NCBI RefSeq assembly: GCF_009914765.1
Contig: NZ_WYDS01000004.1
Span: forward strand, 129,124-193,123
Reading direction: 5' to 3'
Length of the DNA: 64,000 nucleotides
DNA from: Halodesulfovibrio sp. MK-HDV
GTDB taxonomy: Bacteria; Desulfobacterota; Desulfovibrionia; Desulfovibrionales; Desulfovibrionaceae
This document shows positions 57,488-64,000 of this stretch, piece by piece. The position numbers and the translations under genes were made by a program. Numbering within the stretch: position 1 is the first letter of the stretch; every line of letters begins with the position of its first letter. The notes under the pieces are model-generated. The model worked only from the letters and a program-made list of their open reading frames with translations. It searched no databases and had not been told where the DNA came from.

Positions 57488-57841
57488 ATGACGAGTAAGC
57501 AGACTTCAATAGACTCAGTCTTGAAGCGCATGAAAAAGTTGAAGGTTGGGCAGTGCGTAGACATGCGTTCATTCAAGCGCAACCGTTCTGTCGTAATTGT
57601 TTGCTGTGGCGAAGATTCGTTTCGCGTGATCGAGGATGGATTTTTTCAGGAAGTGTGGGATAATCAGAGCGCAGAAAAAGTAAAACGACTGTTGAAAACA
57701 TTGCTGAAAAAAGAATTCCCGCGTTCCAACAAAATTCGTTTGTACACTCTTGATTCGTATGAAGATGCTAATGTGAACCGAATGGCACACGGCGCTGGGC
57801 GGTACGGTGAAACGTGTCCTACAAAAAAAGTAGAAGACTAA
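57488..57841 (+). CDS. Hypothetical protein, 117 aa, paralogue of the 62777-63064 product
   Basis: I do not recognise this family, but a second copy lies at 62777-63064. The two align without gaps over the first 33 residues and share FK-x2-R and [13 protein letters not shown]. The body is basic and mixed alpha/beta, with a CC pair in the middle. This copy has an extra polar tail of about 20 residues. ATG 57488 has GGAG six bases upstream. No signal peptide. Its 3' end overlaps the converging metal transporter gene by 23 bases. Confidence 0.7.
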   Translation: MTSKQTSIDSVLKRMKKLKVGQCVDMRSFKRNRSVVIVCCGEDSFRVIEDGFFQEVWDNQSAEKVKRLLKTLLKKEFPRSNKIRLYTLDSYEDANVNRMAHGAGRYGETCPTKKVED

Positions 57842-58655
57842 GCGCCATTACGGCCATTCCGAGTACCAGTCCGTACATTGAAAGATGATGTTCACCGTAT
57901 TCTTGAGCAGTTGGGAGCAGTTCATCTAACGAGATGAAGACCATAATCCCGGCAACGCTGGCGAAAATGATGCCGAATACAGTCGGCGTGAGGAAAGGCA
58001 TAAGTAATAAGTAGCCTATGAGCGCACCTACCGGCTCTGCGAGTCCGGAAAGGAACGACAGGGTGAAGGCTTTGCCTCTACTTTCTGTTGCATAGTAGAT
58101 AGGAACTGCAACAGCGATTCCTTCCGGAATGTTGTGGATAGCGATAGCAACGGCAATGGCAAAACCGAGGTTAGGATCGGTTAATGCTGCCGTAAAGGTT
58201 GCAAGCCCTTCAGGAAAGTTATGAATGCCAATGGCAAGCGCGGTAAAGACACCCATCCTGAGCAGTTTTTTATCTTTTTGCTCGGGTGTTTCCTGCTCCA
58301 TCTTGTCTTCTAGCGAATCAATTTCTTCAATTTTATGAATTTCATGCGGGTTTTCTTCGGACGGGACTAGCCTGTCGATGATACCGATGAAGAGTACCCC
58401 ACCAAAGAACGCGGCAACCGTCGCCCACATACCATGCACATCACCCAGTTCTGCTTGCAATGCTATTTTTGCCTTCACGAAAATTTCTACGAACGACACA
58501 TAAAGCATGACTCCGGCAGAAAATCCCAGCGCGACGGAAAGAAAGCTCGTGTTTGTTTTCTTTGTGAAAAAAGCAAGCACAGAGCCGATGCCTGTTGCCA
58601 GACCGGCAAAGAGTGTGAGCCCGAAGGCAAAGAAAATAGTTTCAGAATCGTGCAT
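57819..58655 (-). CDS. zupT: ZIP-family zinc/metal transporter (ZupT-like)
   Basis: An eight-span inner-membrane importer of zinc and perhaps iron, 278 aa. The metal path is marked by [14 protein letters not shown] in one span and [12 protein letters not shown] in the next, as in ZupT. A charged cytoplasmic loop (about 100-135, with a [10 protein letters not shown] stretch) lies between spans. It overlaps the converging small gene at its 3' end. No regulator site was identified. Confidence 0.92.
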   Translation of the reverse strand: MHDSETIFFAFGLTLFAGLATGIGSVLAFFTKKTNTSFLSVALGFSAGVMLYVSFVEIFVKAKIALQAELGDVHGMWATVAAFFGGVLFIGIIDRLVPSEENPHEIHKIEEIDSLEDKMEQETPEQKDKKLLRMGVFTALAIGIHNFPEGLATFTAALTDPNLGFAIAVAIAIHNIPEGIAVAVPIYYATESRGKAFTLSFLSGLAEPVGALIGYLLLMPFLTPTVFGIIFASVAGIMVFISLDELLPTAQEYGEHHLSMYGLVLGMAVMALSLLLFL

Positions 58656-58743
58656 GGGGGTCCTTACGTGGAGATGTAGAAGGCGTATGTAAGGTGTGAG
58701 TATACCAAATTAAAAATAAATTGGTTGTATAGAACTACATAAG

Positions 58744-58774
58744 AAAACCGCTGAATGTCTTACAGCGGTTTTTT
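58744..58774 (-). terminator. Terminator of the diguanylate cyclase operon
   Basis: AAAACCGCTG/CAGCGGTTTT has a 9-base loop, with T-rich tails on both strands, just after the small gene's stop at 58780. Confidence 0.82.
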
Positions 58775-58779
58775 ATATC

Positions 58780-59106
58780 TTAATGCCCGGAGTGATCCAT
58801 TACGTGGTTTAGATCTACAGTATTTTGTGTGATCAGCCCACCTTCTATCCAGAATCGTGTCAGGTTCCATTCGTCTACATCAATGTAGTCGATGCGTCCT
58901 GAGCATTCTTTGGTGAGGTGCGGTTTAATCGCGTCTATGAATTCATCCATCATAAAATAAATGCCTTCAAAGCTGATGGTAAAGAATGTGCCATCCAACT
59001 CAACTGCATTTTCGTCCTGTTCTTCAATCATAGCCAGTGCGGCTGCAAAGAGTTCAGGACTGGCGTTTGATATGCTTCCGTATACTTTAATAAGAATGTG
59101 TTCCAT
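58780..59106 (-). CDS. Hypothetical acidic protein, 108 aa
   Basis: I do not recognise this protein. It is acidic, with an alpha/beta pattern, one Cys and a His-rich end (NHVMDHSGH). No membrane segment or signal peptide. It starts 44 bases after the diguanylate cyclase stop, with only a weak GAAGG site, and shares its terminator, so the two are probably co-transcribed. A role beside c-di-GMP is possible, but only from position. Confidence 0.65.
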   Translation of the reverse strand: MEHILIKVYGSISNASPELFAAALAMIEEQDENAVELDGTFFTISFEGIYFMMDEFIDAIKPHLTKECSGRIDYIDVDEWNLTRFWIEGGLITQNTVDLNHVMDHSGH

Positions 59107-59150
59107 GGGGGCAGATGGTGCCTTCTTTGTTGTCGGCGGGCAAGAAAAAA

Positions 59151-60293
59151 TTACACAGCAGGCGGCTGTTCGTCGCTGGCGTTTGGATCAGTTGCCACAA
59201 CAAAACAGTTCCGTCCTTGGTGTTTTGCATCATACAACGCCATATCTGCTCTTCTGTAGAGAGAGCTTGCGTCATCTTTGGGGATGTATTCTGTAATGCC
59301 GATACTGAAGGTCACGTTAGGGCTGATTGGTGATGCGGGGTGATAAATCATCAGCTTTGCAAGAGCATCCTGCATTTGGTCAGCGATTTTTATAGCTTGT
59401 TCTTGGTTGCAGGAGGGAAGTATCAACGCGAATTCTTCTCCGCCGATTCTTGCTGCAGTATCAATAGCGCGGCGTGCATGTTTCGAAATAACTTTTGCGA
59501 TGCCTTTAATGCAACGATCACCGGCTTGATGGCCTAGATGGTCGTTGTACTGTTTGAAATAATCAACATCTATGAGAAGCAGGGCGAGTGGCTTTTCGAA
59601 CCGTCGAGCGACTTCCAGCCCCTGATCGATGGCTTCGTTATATCCTTTACGGTTTGCGATCTTGGTCAGTTCGTCCACGCGTACCATCGCTCTAAGTTTT
59701 TCTGTAAGAACTTCGTTTTCAACAAATTGTTCTGTGCAGAAAGAAAGCCAGTAGCGAAGGGTGTATAAGCTGCCACAGATTAGTGCAGGAAATTTCAGTA
59801 CGGAAAGTAACATTCCGAGAGGTGTTTTATCGCTGTATCCGATAACCAGATATAAGTATGCCACAAGCATTGTAGGGAAAGCTGCAAGCAGTAATGCCGG
59901 ACGTGCATACCAGCCGATTACCAGTGAAAAAGCACCAATAACAACACCACGGGAGGCAGGTTCCGGTGCGTTCCAAAAGTAAGCTGTATTTACTGTAGAA
60001 GCAGCCCAGAAGAGGCCAATACAGAGGGCTGCTACGAGCCAGCTAGGATGCGAGGCACGTTTACTTTTGACTGCAAAATGAATGCATATTGCGCCAATGA
60101 TGAGAAAGGAAGTGTGGACTGTGTTACAGATCACGCCGAATGGTGTAATCAGTTCATGGTCTTTAATAACATAGTATATATTTAATGTTTGAAGGACGCA
60201 GGAAGAGAAAAGAACCCAATAAGTACCGATTTTTAAATTCTTGTGATAGATAATATCTTTAAGGTCTTCTGTGCTTATTGTACTTGTTTTCAT
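59151..60293 (-). CDS. Membrane-bound GGDEF diguanylate cyclase
   Basis: It makes c-di-GMP from two GTP. 380 aa. Residues 25-185 contain about six membrane spans with no known sensor motif. The GGDEF domain (about 200-365) has an active GGEEF at 284-288. An RxxD inhibitory site, R275-A-I-D278, lies exactly five residues before it, so feedback inhibition is expected. AGGGGGTG precedes the ATG at 60293. An HD-GYP enzyme at 18554 could reverse its action. Confidence 0.93.
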   Translation of the reverse strand: MKTSTISTEDLKDIIYHKNLKIGTYWVLFSSCVLQTLNIYYVIKDHELITPFGVICNTVHTSFLIIGAICIHFAVKSKRASHPSWLVAALCIGLFWAASTVNTAYFWNAPEPASRGVVIGAFSLVIGWYARPALLLAAFPTMLVAYLYLVIGYSDKTPLGMLLSVLKFPALICGSLYTLRYWLSFCTEQFVENEVLTEKLRAMVRVDELTKIANRKGYNEAIDQGLEVARRFEKPLALLLIDVDYFKQYNDHLGHQAGDRCIKGIAKVISKHARRAIDTAARIGGEEFALILPSCNQEQAIKIADQMQDALAKLMIYHPASPISPNVTFSIGITEYIPKDDASSLYRRADMALYDAKHQGRNCFVVATDPNASDEQPPAV

Positions 60294-60338
60294 AACACCC
60301 CCTACCTGCTTTATTTTCAGAATAATTCTAAAAATGAA

Positions 60339-60368
60339 GTGGGCGCATAACAGAATCGTGCGCCCACT
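60339..60368 (-). terminator. Likely terminator of the aminopeptidase gene
   Basis: AGTGGGCGCA/TGCGCCCACT, a 10-bp GC-rich stem, is followed on the minus strand by TCATTTTTAG. It lies about 100 bases past the stop at 60471. Confidence 0.6.
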
Positions 60369-60470
60369 AGATAGTATGTCTACATATTTACTATGGTAGT
60401 TGATGTAGTGAAGTCAATATAAAAGGGGGGTTGTATGTATGGAGCGTTTACCAGAGTGTTATAGGAACCT

Positions 60471-61670
60471 CTATAATGTGAACATTCCATTTTCATAAAC
60501 GGTTTTGCGTTTTCCGTCTGGAAGAATTGCGACGACACGTTTTTCTTCTGTGTTCACCAAGTCCCAATGTAGAGCAGAGGAATTGAATCCAAGAGTTTTT
60601 CTCGTATCTTCTGTTAGTTGTTCTGTATCGCCACTAAAGGTGTTTGAATAAGAATTACCTAATGCAATATGCATTGATCCATTCTCTCCACCATGGTTTT
60701 CATCATATAAGGTGTTCGCCATGAATGCAGAAATAGGAGAGAAGCGTTTGTCTACCAGTGCAAATTCACCCACAAGAGCAGCGCCAGCGTCCTGATTAAG
60801 CTGTTGTTCTACAAAAGCCTGATTATGGTCAGCTGTAACTTTAGTTACGCGTCCCTCTTTAAATATGAGTTGAATATCTCCGATGATATTGCCGGAACGG
60901 AATGTTGGAAGAGTGGATTTGTATACGCCGGTTGTATGGTGCATGTCCGGTGAAACATACATTTCAAACGATGGAATGTTACGGCCGGTAAAGCCAACCC
61001 ATTTACGACGTTGTCCGATTCGAACGCTCATATCCACTGATTCTGATTCGATCTGCATTGTGCAGTCGCCAAAACTGTCCAGCCATTCTGTCAGCTCATC
61101 TACTTTTTTTGCAAACAGACGCCATTCAAGCGTTGGATCTGGCTTATTGAGGTAACATGCCTTTTCAATCTGACGGGCATATTCTTCAAGGCTAAGTCCT
61201 GCCTGTGCAGCCAATGCCTGTGTAGGATACATGCATAATGTCCAGCTGAACACACCCATGTCTTCCCGTGTTTGCATAATAGAACGTAGCGGTTGCTGCG
61301 CTTTTCCGTGCATCGCAATTAATTCTGGATCAATATCCGCGAGATGACCAAGTGATGCAGGGGCATAAATGGAGATAGATCCATTTAGATGATTGTATAA
61401 ATCGCGCTGTCCAGGAATGATCGTAGTAAGGCGCTTGTTGTTGGCCTTGGAGTATTTATCAACCTGCATACGAGGCGTTTCATTCATACGAGGTACCGGA
61501 ATCATTCCCTTGTCATGGAGGAGAGAGCACACCTCTTCTGCCAAAGGAAGTCCATCTATGTCGTAATTTACCAGAATGATATCGCTTTTTTTGTACGAGG
61601 CAGTGCGAGCTCTTGATAATGCCCAATAGAGTACTTCGGCGTATCGTTCCAATGTTAAAGTGTCGTACAT
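60471..61670 (-). CDS. M29-family (thermophilic-type) aminopeptidase
   Basis: A two-metal aminopeptidase of 399 aa. Characteristic parts are GEFALVDKRFSPIS and YDENHGGENGSMHIALGNSY (active-site Glu and His), plus a FTGRNIPSFEMYVSPD segment in the middle. Released substrate residues are not known. GGAG precedes the ATG at 61670. It is cytosolic and monocistronic, divergent from the hydrolase gene at 61932. Confidence 0.88.
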   Translation of the reverse strand: MYDTLTLERYAEVLYWALSRARTASYKKSDIILVNYDIDGLPLAEEVCSLLHDKGMIPVPRMNETPRMQVDKYSKANNKRLTTIIPGQRDLYNHLNGSISIYAPASLGHLADIDPELIAMHGKAQQPLRSIMQTREDMGVFSWTLCMYPTQALAAQAGLSLEEYARQIEKACYLNKPDPTLEWRLFAKKVDELTEWLDSFGDCTMQIESESVDMSVRIGQRRKWVGFTGRNIPSFEMYVSPDMHHTTGVYKSTLPTFRSGNIIGDIQLIFKEGRVTKVTADHNQAFVEQQLNQDAGAALVGEFALVDKRFSPISAFMANTLYDENHGGENGSMHIALGNSYSNTFSGDTEQLTEDTRKTLGFNSSALHWDLVNTEEKRVVAILPDGKRKTVYENGMFTL

Positions 61671-61931
61671 ATATTCTCCGTTCAGACTTCAGCAGATGCA
61701 TTTGCTGTATTCTGAAATTGTTACTGTTCTAAGAAAACACAGTTTTTTAAATTGTGACCGGAAGAAGGCAGTAGTGCAAGGGGATTTCAGCGTAATGTAA
61801 TGAGTCATGCAGTGCGAATGTGCGCATGATACATCATCTTTTAGGATTGATCATTTATGTAATGTACCTGTTTGAAATTAGATTGTATGGTTATACCATA
61901 TATTCTGAGAATTCTTGCCAGAGGGGAGTGT

Positions 61932-62780
61932 ATGTTTATTCGATGTTGGGGAGCACGCGGGAATATACCGGTTTCCGGTTCGGAAACGCAGATTTATGGT
62001 GGAGCAACATCATGTCTTGAGGTGCGCACATCTGATCAGTCAGTTATCATTTGTGATGCCGGAACAGGCATACGTAATCTCGGTAATGCTCTTTTGAAAG
62101 AACAACGGCTGGAGTACTCCCTGTTACTTACGCATGGACATGACGACCATTTGGAAGGGCTTCCATTTTTTGAGCCGTTATATACTGTTAATACGCGCAT
62201 CATCGTTTTTGAACATAAGGAATTGCGGAATAAATTGTCAAAAATGTGTGATCCTCTGGAAGCGCAGGTGTTTTCTCCGCAGTGCACCCGTTCAGTGGAG
62301 GCCGCAATTGAATGGAAGCCTGCATTGGAACATGGGCATGTAAGAGAAATAGGGAGCGCGTTTGTAACATCCATTCCTGCCTCACACCCCGGTAGTTGTG
62401 CGGGGTTTAAAATTACAGAACGCGGCAAGACCGTGGTGTATTTGCCAGATAACGAACTTGGGTTCGATCATGGTGCGAATATGGATTTTGCTGCATATGT
62501 CCGACTATGCAGCGGAGCTGATTTACTCGTACATGATGCGCAGTACACGTGTGATGAATATATTAACTGGAAAGGGCGTGGTCATTCTTCATGGAGACAG
62601 GCGCTGGAACTAGCGATTGCGGCAGGTGTTCAGCAATTTGGATTGTTTCATCACGACTCAGATCGAACCGATGAGCAACTATCTACTATTATAGAAGAAT
62701 GCAAGCGTGAGGCTGCCCAGCGTTCTCCAAGGCTTTTATGTTTCGCAATGCGCGAAGGCTCTGAAATCGTGTTGTCCTAG
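61932..62780 (+). CDS. Metallo-beta-lactamase-fold hydrolase
   Basis: A 282-aa protein. The metal motif is LTHGHDDHLEG (HxHxDH), followed by His in ASHPGS and Asp in YLPDNELG. The opening FIRCWGARGNIPVSG matches a group related to cyclic-nucleotide phosphodiesterases and tRNase Z. The substrate is unknown. ATG 61932 has AGGGGAG upstream; an ATG 20 codons earlier has none. Its stop codon shares CTAG with the stop of the converging small gene. Confidence 0.9.
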   Translation: MFIRCWGARGNIPVSGSETQIYGGATSCLEVRTSDQSVIICDAGTGIRNLGNALLKEQRLEYSLLLTHGHDDHLEGLPFFEPLYTVNTRIIVFEHKELRNKLSKMCDPLEAQVFSPQCTRSVEAAIEWKPALEHGHVREIGSAFVTSIPASHPGSCAGFKITERGKTVVYLPDNELGFDHGANMDFAAYVRLCSGADLLVHDAQYTCDEYINWKGRGHSSWRQALELAIAAGVQQFGLFHHDSDRTDEQLSTIIEECKREAAQRSPRLLCFAMREGSEIVLS

Positions 62781-63064
62781 CTATTTTTCAATTCTTCATT
62801 CGAGACAGAACTTAAGTGCACCTTGTTGCTACGAGGAAATTCCTGCTTGAGTAGTGTCTTCATCTCTTTTTTCAACTTACTTTCATCCAGCTCATACTCG
62901 GCGTCGGTAAATCCGTGTCGAGTAATGCGCAGTGTTGTGTCACTGATTCGACGTATTGTTATGTGTCGATCTTTTTTGAACGTGGCAATACGAATTCCCT
63001 GCAAAATTTCTAACGAGGCGACACGCGAGAGCACTGTCGGGATAGTCCGGTTAATGTCAATCAT
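62777..63064 (-). CDS. Hypothetical protein, 95 aa, paralogue of the 57488-57841 product
   Basis: I do not recognise the family. ATG 63064 is chosen because the first 33 residues then align end to end with the protein at 57488. They share an FK-x2-R region, and KTLLKQEFPRSNKVHL matches [16 protein letters not shown]. An upstream TTG at 63127 has AGGA nearby and would add 21 residues without a counterpart. It is charged, cytosolic and probably alpha/beta. Its end meets the hydrolase gene in a shared CTAG. Confidence 0.68.
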   Translation of the reverse strand: MIDINRTIPTVLSRVASLEILQGIRIATFKKDRHITIRRISDTTLRITRHGFTDAEYELDESKLKKEMKTLLKQEFPRSNKVHLSSVSNEELKNS

Positions 63065-63473
63065 TGGTTGATCATACTCTCCAAGTTTTTGAACTTCAAG
63101 GTGCCCGAGAGCATTTTTTAGACCCAAATTATCCTTTTATACCCCTGTATATGGCGGCTGTTAGCCTGTTTATAGGTGAGCGTTATTTTGTGCAAAGAAT
63201 TTGCCGAGATATAAATACTGAATGCGCAATGAGTCTAGAGAGTTAAGTGTTTTAGTGCTTTTTTATATCTACATGATTTAAACAAAGAAAAAGCAGTGGC
63301 TAAGAACGCAGAATATAATAGCGAACTCCCTTTTTCAGGGTATGGTGGATACATGGATGCTTGTTTCCGAAGGTTTGCGGAGACAGCAGAGTTAAGCCAA
63401 GTCGACCGGCAGCAGTTGACTTGCAGTGTGGCAAGGCAGCGATGCCACACAACTCATCCTCCTCCCTTGCAGC

Positions 63474-63509
63474 GTCGGCCGTGCCCCTTACCCCTCGGGC
63501 ACGGCCGAC
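63474..63509. repeat. GC-rich 13-bp hairpin
   Basis: GTCGGCCGTGCCC pairs perfectly with GGGCACGGCCGAC around a 10-base pyrimidine-rich loop. On the plus strand CTCGTCTTTTG follows. It could terminate a transcript or belong to the adjacent element. Confidence 0.55.
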
Positions 63510-63522
63510 TCGTCTTTTGTGG

Positions 63523-63701
63523 TTCGTGAAGTGGGGGGCGTGGAGGGACGATGAATGGCTGCAATGCTCGATTACTGCGTTATCAGTGAAAATCCTTCAC
63601 ATCGACGTAGCACTGCTACGCCTTCGTTCGAATTTTCCCTGATGCCTTGTCCTCAAACATTTCGCTCATCCCTCGTCCCTCCACGCCTCCCACTTCACGA
63701 A
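63523..63701. repeat. Inverted-repeat element, 179 bp
   Basis: TTCGTGAAGTGGGGGGCGTG opens one end. TTCGTGAAGTGGGAGGCGTG opens the other end in reverse complement, and both continue GAGGGACGA. The imperfect arms extend about 70 bases to a GACGTAGCACTGCTACG tip. No open frame is inside. The inner half resembles the element at 57178-57301 (CTGCGTT, GAAAA, CACAT, GCCTTG in the same order). Confidence 0.78.
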
Positions 63702-63888
63702 CATTAAAAGAGTAAGATTAAGCGTAATATTTATCTGTTAAGAATGGAAAATGTTGGAATATTCAAGAGATAAATTGTTGAATGTATCAAGAAAACCTTT
63801 CGGTTGGATAATGGAAGTATGTTGAGATGAGTGATGTTGGTATTTGATTGATCAAGAAATGGTTACGGGTCATTCCCAAAAAGAACAA

Positions 63889-63921
63889 AAAAAGGATGGA
63901 GTTAAAAACTCCATCCTTTTT
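63889..63921. terminator. Terminator, possibly for a gene right of the window
   Basis: AAAAAGGATGGAGTT-AAA-AACTCCATCCTTTTTT, a 15-bp stem with T tracts on both strands. No gene precedes it on the plus strand, so it may end a minus-strand gene beyond base 64000. Confidence 0.75.
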
Positions 63922-63972
63922 TATTGAATTTACCAGTAAGCCGAAATGTGCATAAAGAAATGAAAGCTAATC

Positions 63973-64000
63973 GCTAATCGCAGTCGAGAGGGCGTCCCTC
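63973..64000. repeat. GC-rich intergenic repeat, cut by the window end
   Basis: CTAATCGCAGTCGAGAGGGC followed by GTCCCTC matches the beginning of the 11028 copy and of the inverted copy at 23790. Confidence 0.55.

Larger units (their letters stand above)
63065..64000. other. Non-coding tail of the window with several hairpins
   Basis: No convincing gene on either strand. In order it holds AT-rich sequence, a hairpin GTGTGGCA/TGCCACAC (63426-63450), a 13-bp GC-rich hairpin (63474-63509), the inverted-repeat element 63523-63701, a terminator at 63889-63921, and the beginning of a GC-rich repeat from about 63973. Confidence 0.6.

Overview
The window looks like a chromosomal segment of a mesophilic, probably marine sulfate-reducing deltaproteobacterium of the Desulfovibrionaceae (Halodesulfovibrio- or Desulfovibrio-like). 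This is inferred from a combination of traits: a fused cobA/hemD gene, a Tup tungstate importer, an ATP synthase F1 operon with b and b' genes but no a or c gene, a NifU-NifS pair beside cysE-cysK, a LytTR regulator joined to acetyl-CoA synthetase, moderate GC, and many GC-rich intergenic repeats of the kind common in this family. No rRNA, tRNA, CRISPR array, prophage or intact insertion sequence was seen.

Layout. Positions 1-7.9 kb: the 3' end of a chemoreceptor gene, a small unknown gene, a tandem glycine riboswitch with no gene behind it, tgt, an nfeD/SPFH membrane pair, an AsmA-like protein and a BPL_N protein. Positions 8.1-14.0 kb: valS, cobA-hemD and a UDP-glucuronate decarboxylase gene broken by one extra T. 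Positions 14.3-19.5 kb: cysteine synthesis (cysE, cysK), Fe-S assembly (nifU, nifS) and an HD-GYP phosphodiesterase. Positions 19.6-21.1 kb: an AT-rich gene-free stretch. Positions 21.1-28.2 kb: an amino-acid ABC importer lacking its ATPase, a rhodanese, a YihY membrane protein, rlmN and a secreted unknown. Positions 28.3-34.0 kb: an iron alcohol dehydrogenase, tupABC, a secreted unknown and an MFS transporter. Positions 34.1-39.3 kb: AMMECR1, LysR and purN, then acs with its LytTR regulator.

Positions 39.3-55.5 kb, all on the minus strand, form a growth and cell-envelope block: mreB-mreC-mreD-mrdA-rodA-bactofilin (elongation machinery), the F1 and stator genes of ATP synthase, glmU (UDP-GlcNAc), a ZapB-like/ZapA pair and rny. 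A candidate structured RNA lies beyond rny. Positions 55.6-64 kb hold a YhcC-type radical SAM protein, a DNA methyltransferase for alkylation repair, a ZIP metal transporter, a diguanylate cyclase, an M29 aminopeptidase and a metallo-beta-lactamase-fold hydrolase. They also hold two paralogous small unknown proteins and a non-coding tail rich in hairpin elements.

Most genes are ordinary housekeeping genes. The points most worth checking are the orphan glycine riboswitch, the structured RNA near 39.5 kb, the probable ATT start of mreC, the degenerate receiver of the acs-linked regulator, the paralogous small proteins, the fold that could hide the cobA-hemD ribosome binding site, and two families of dispersed intergenic elements. 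None of these amounts to a complete new defence or metabolic system.
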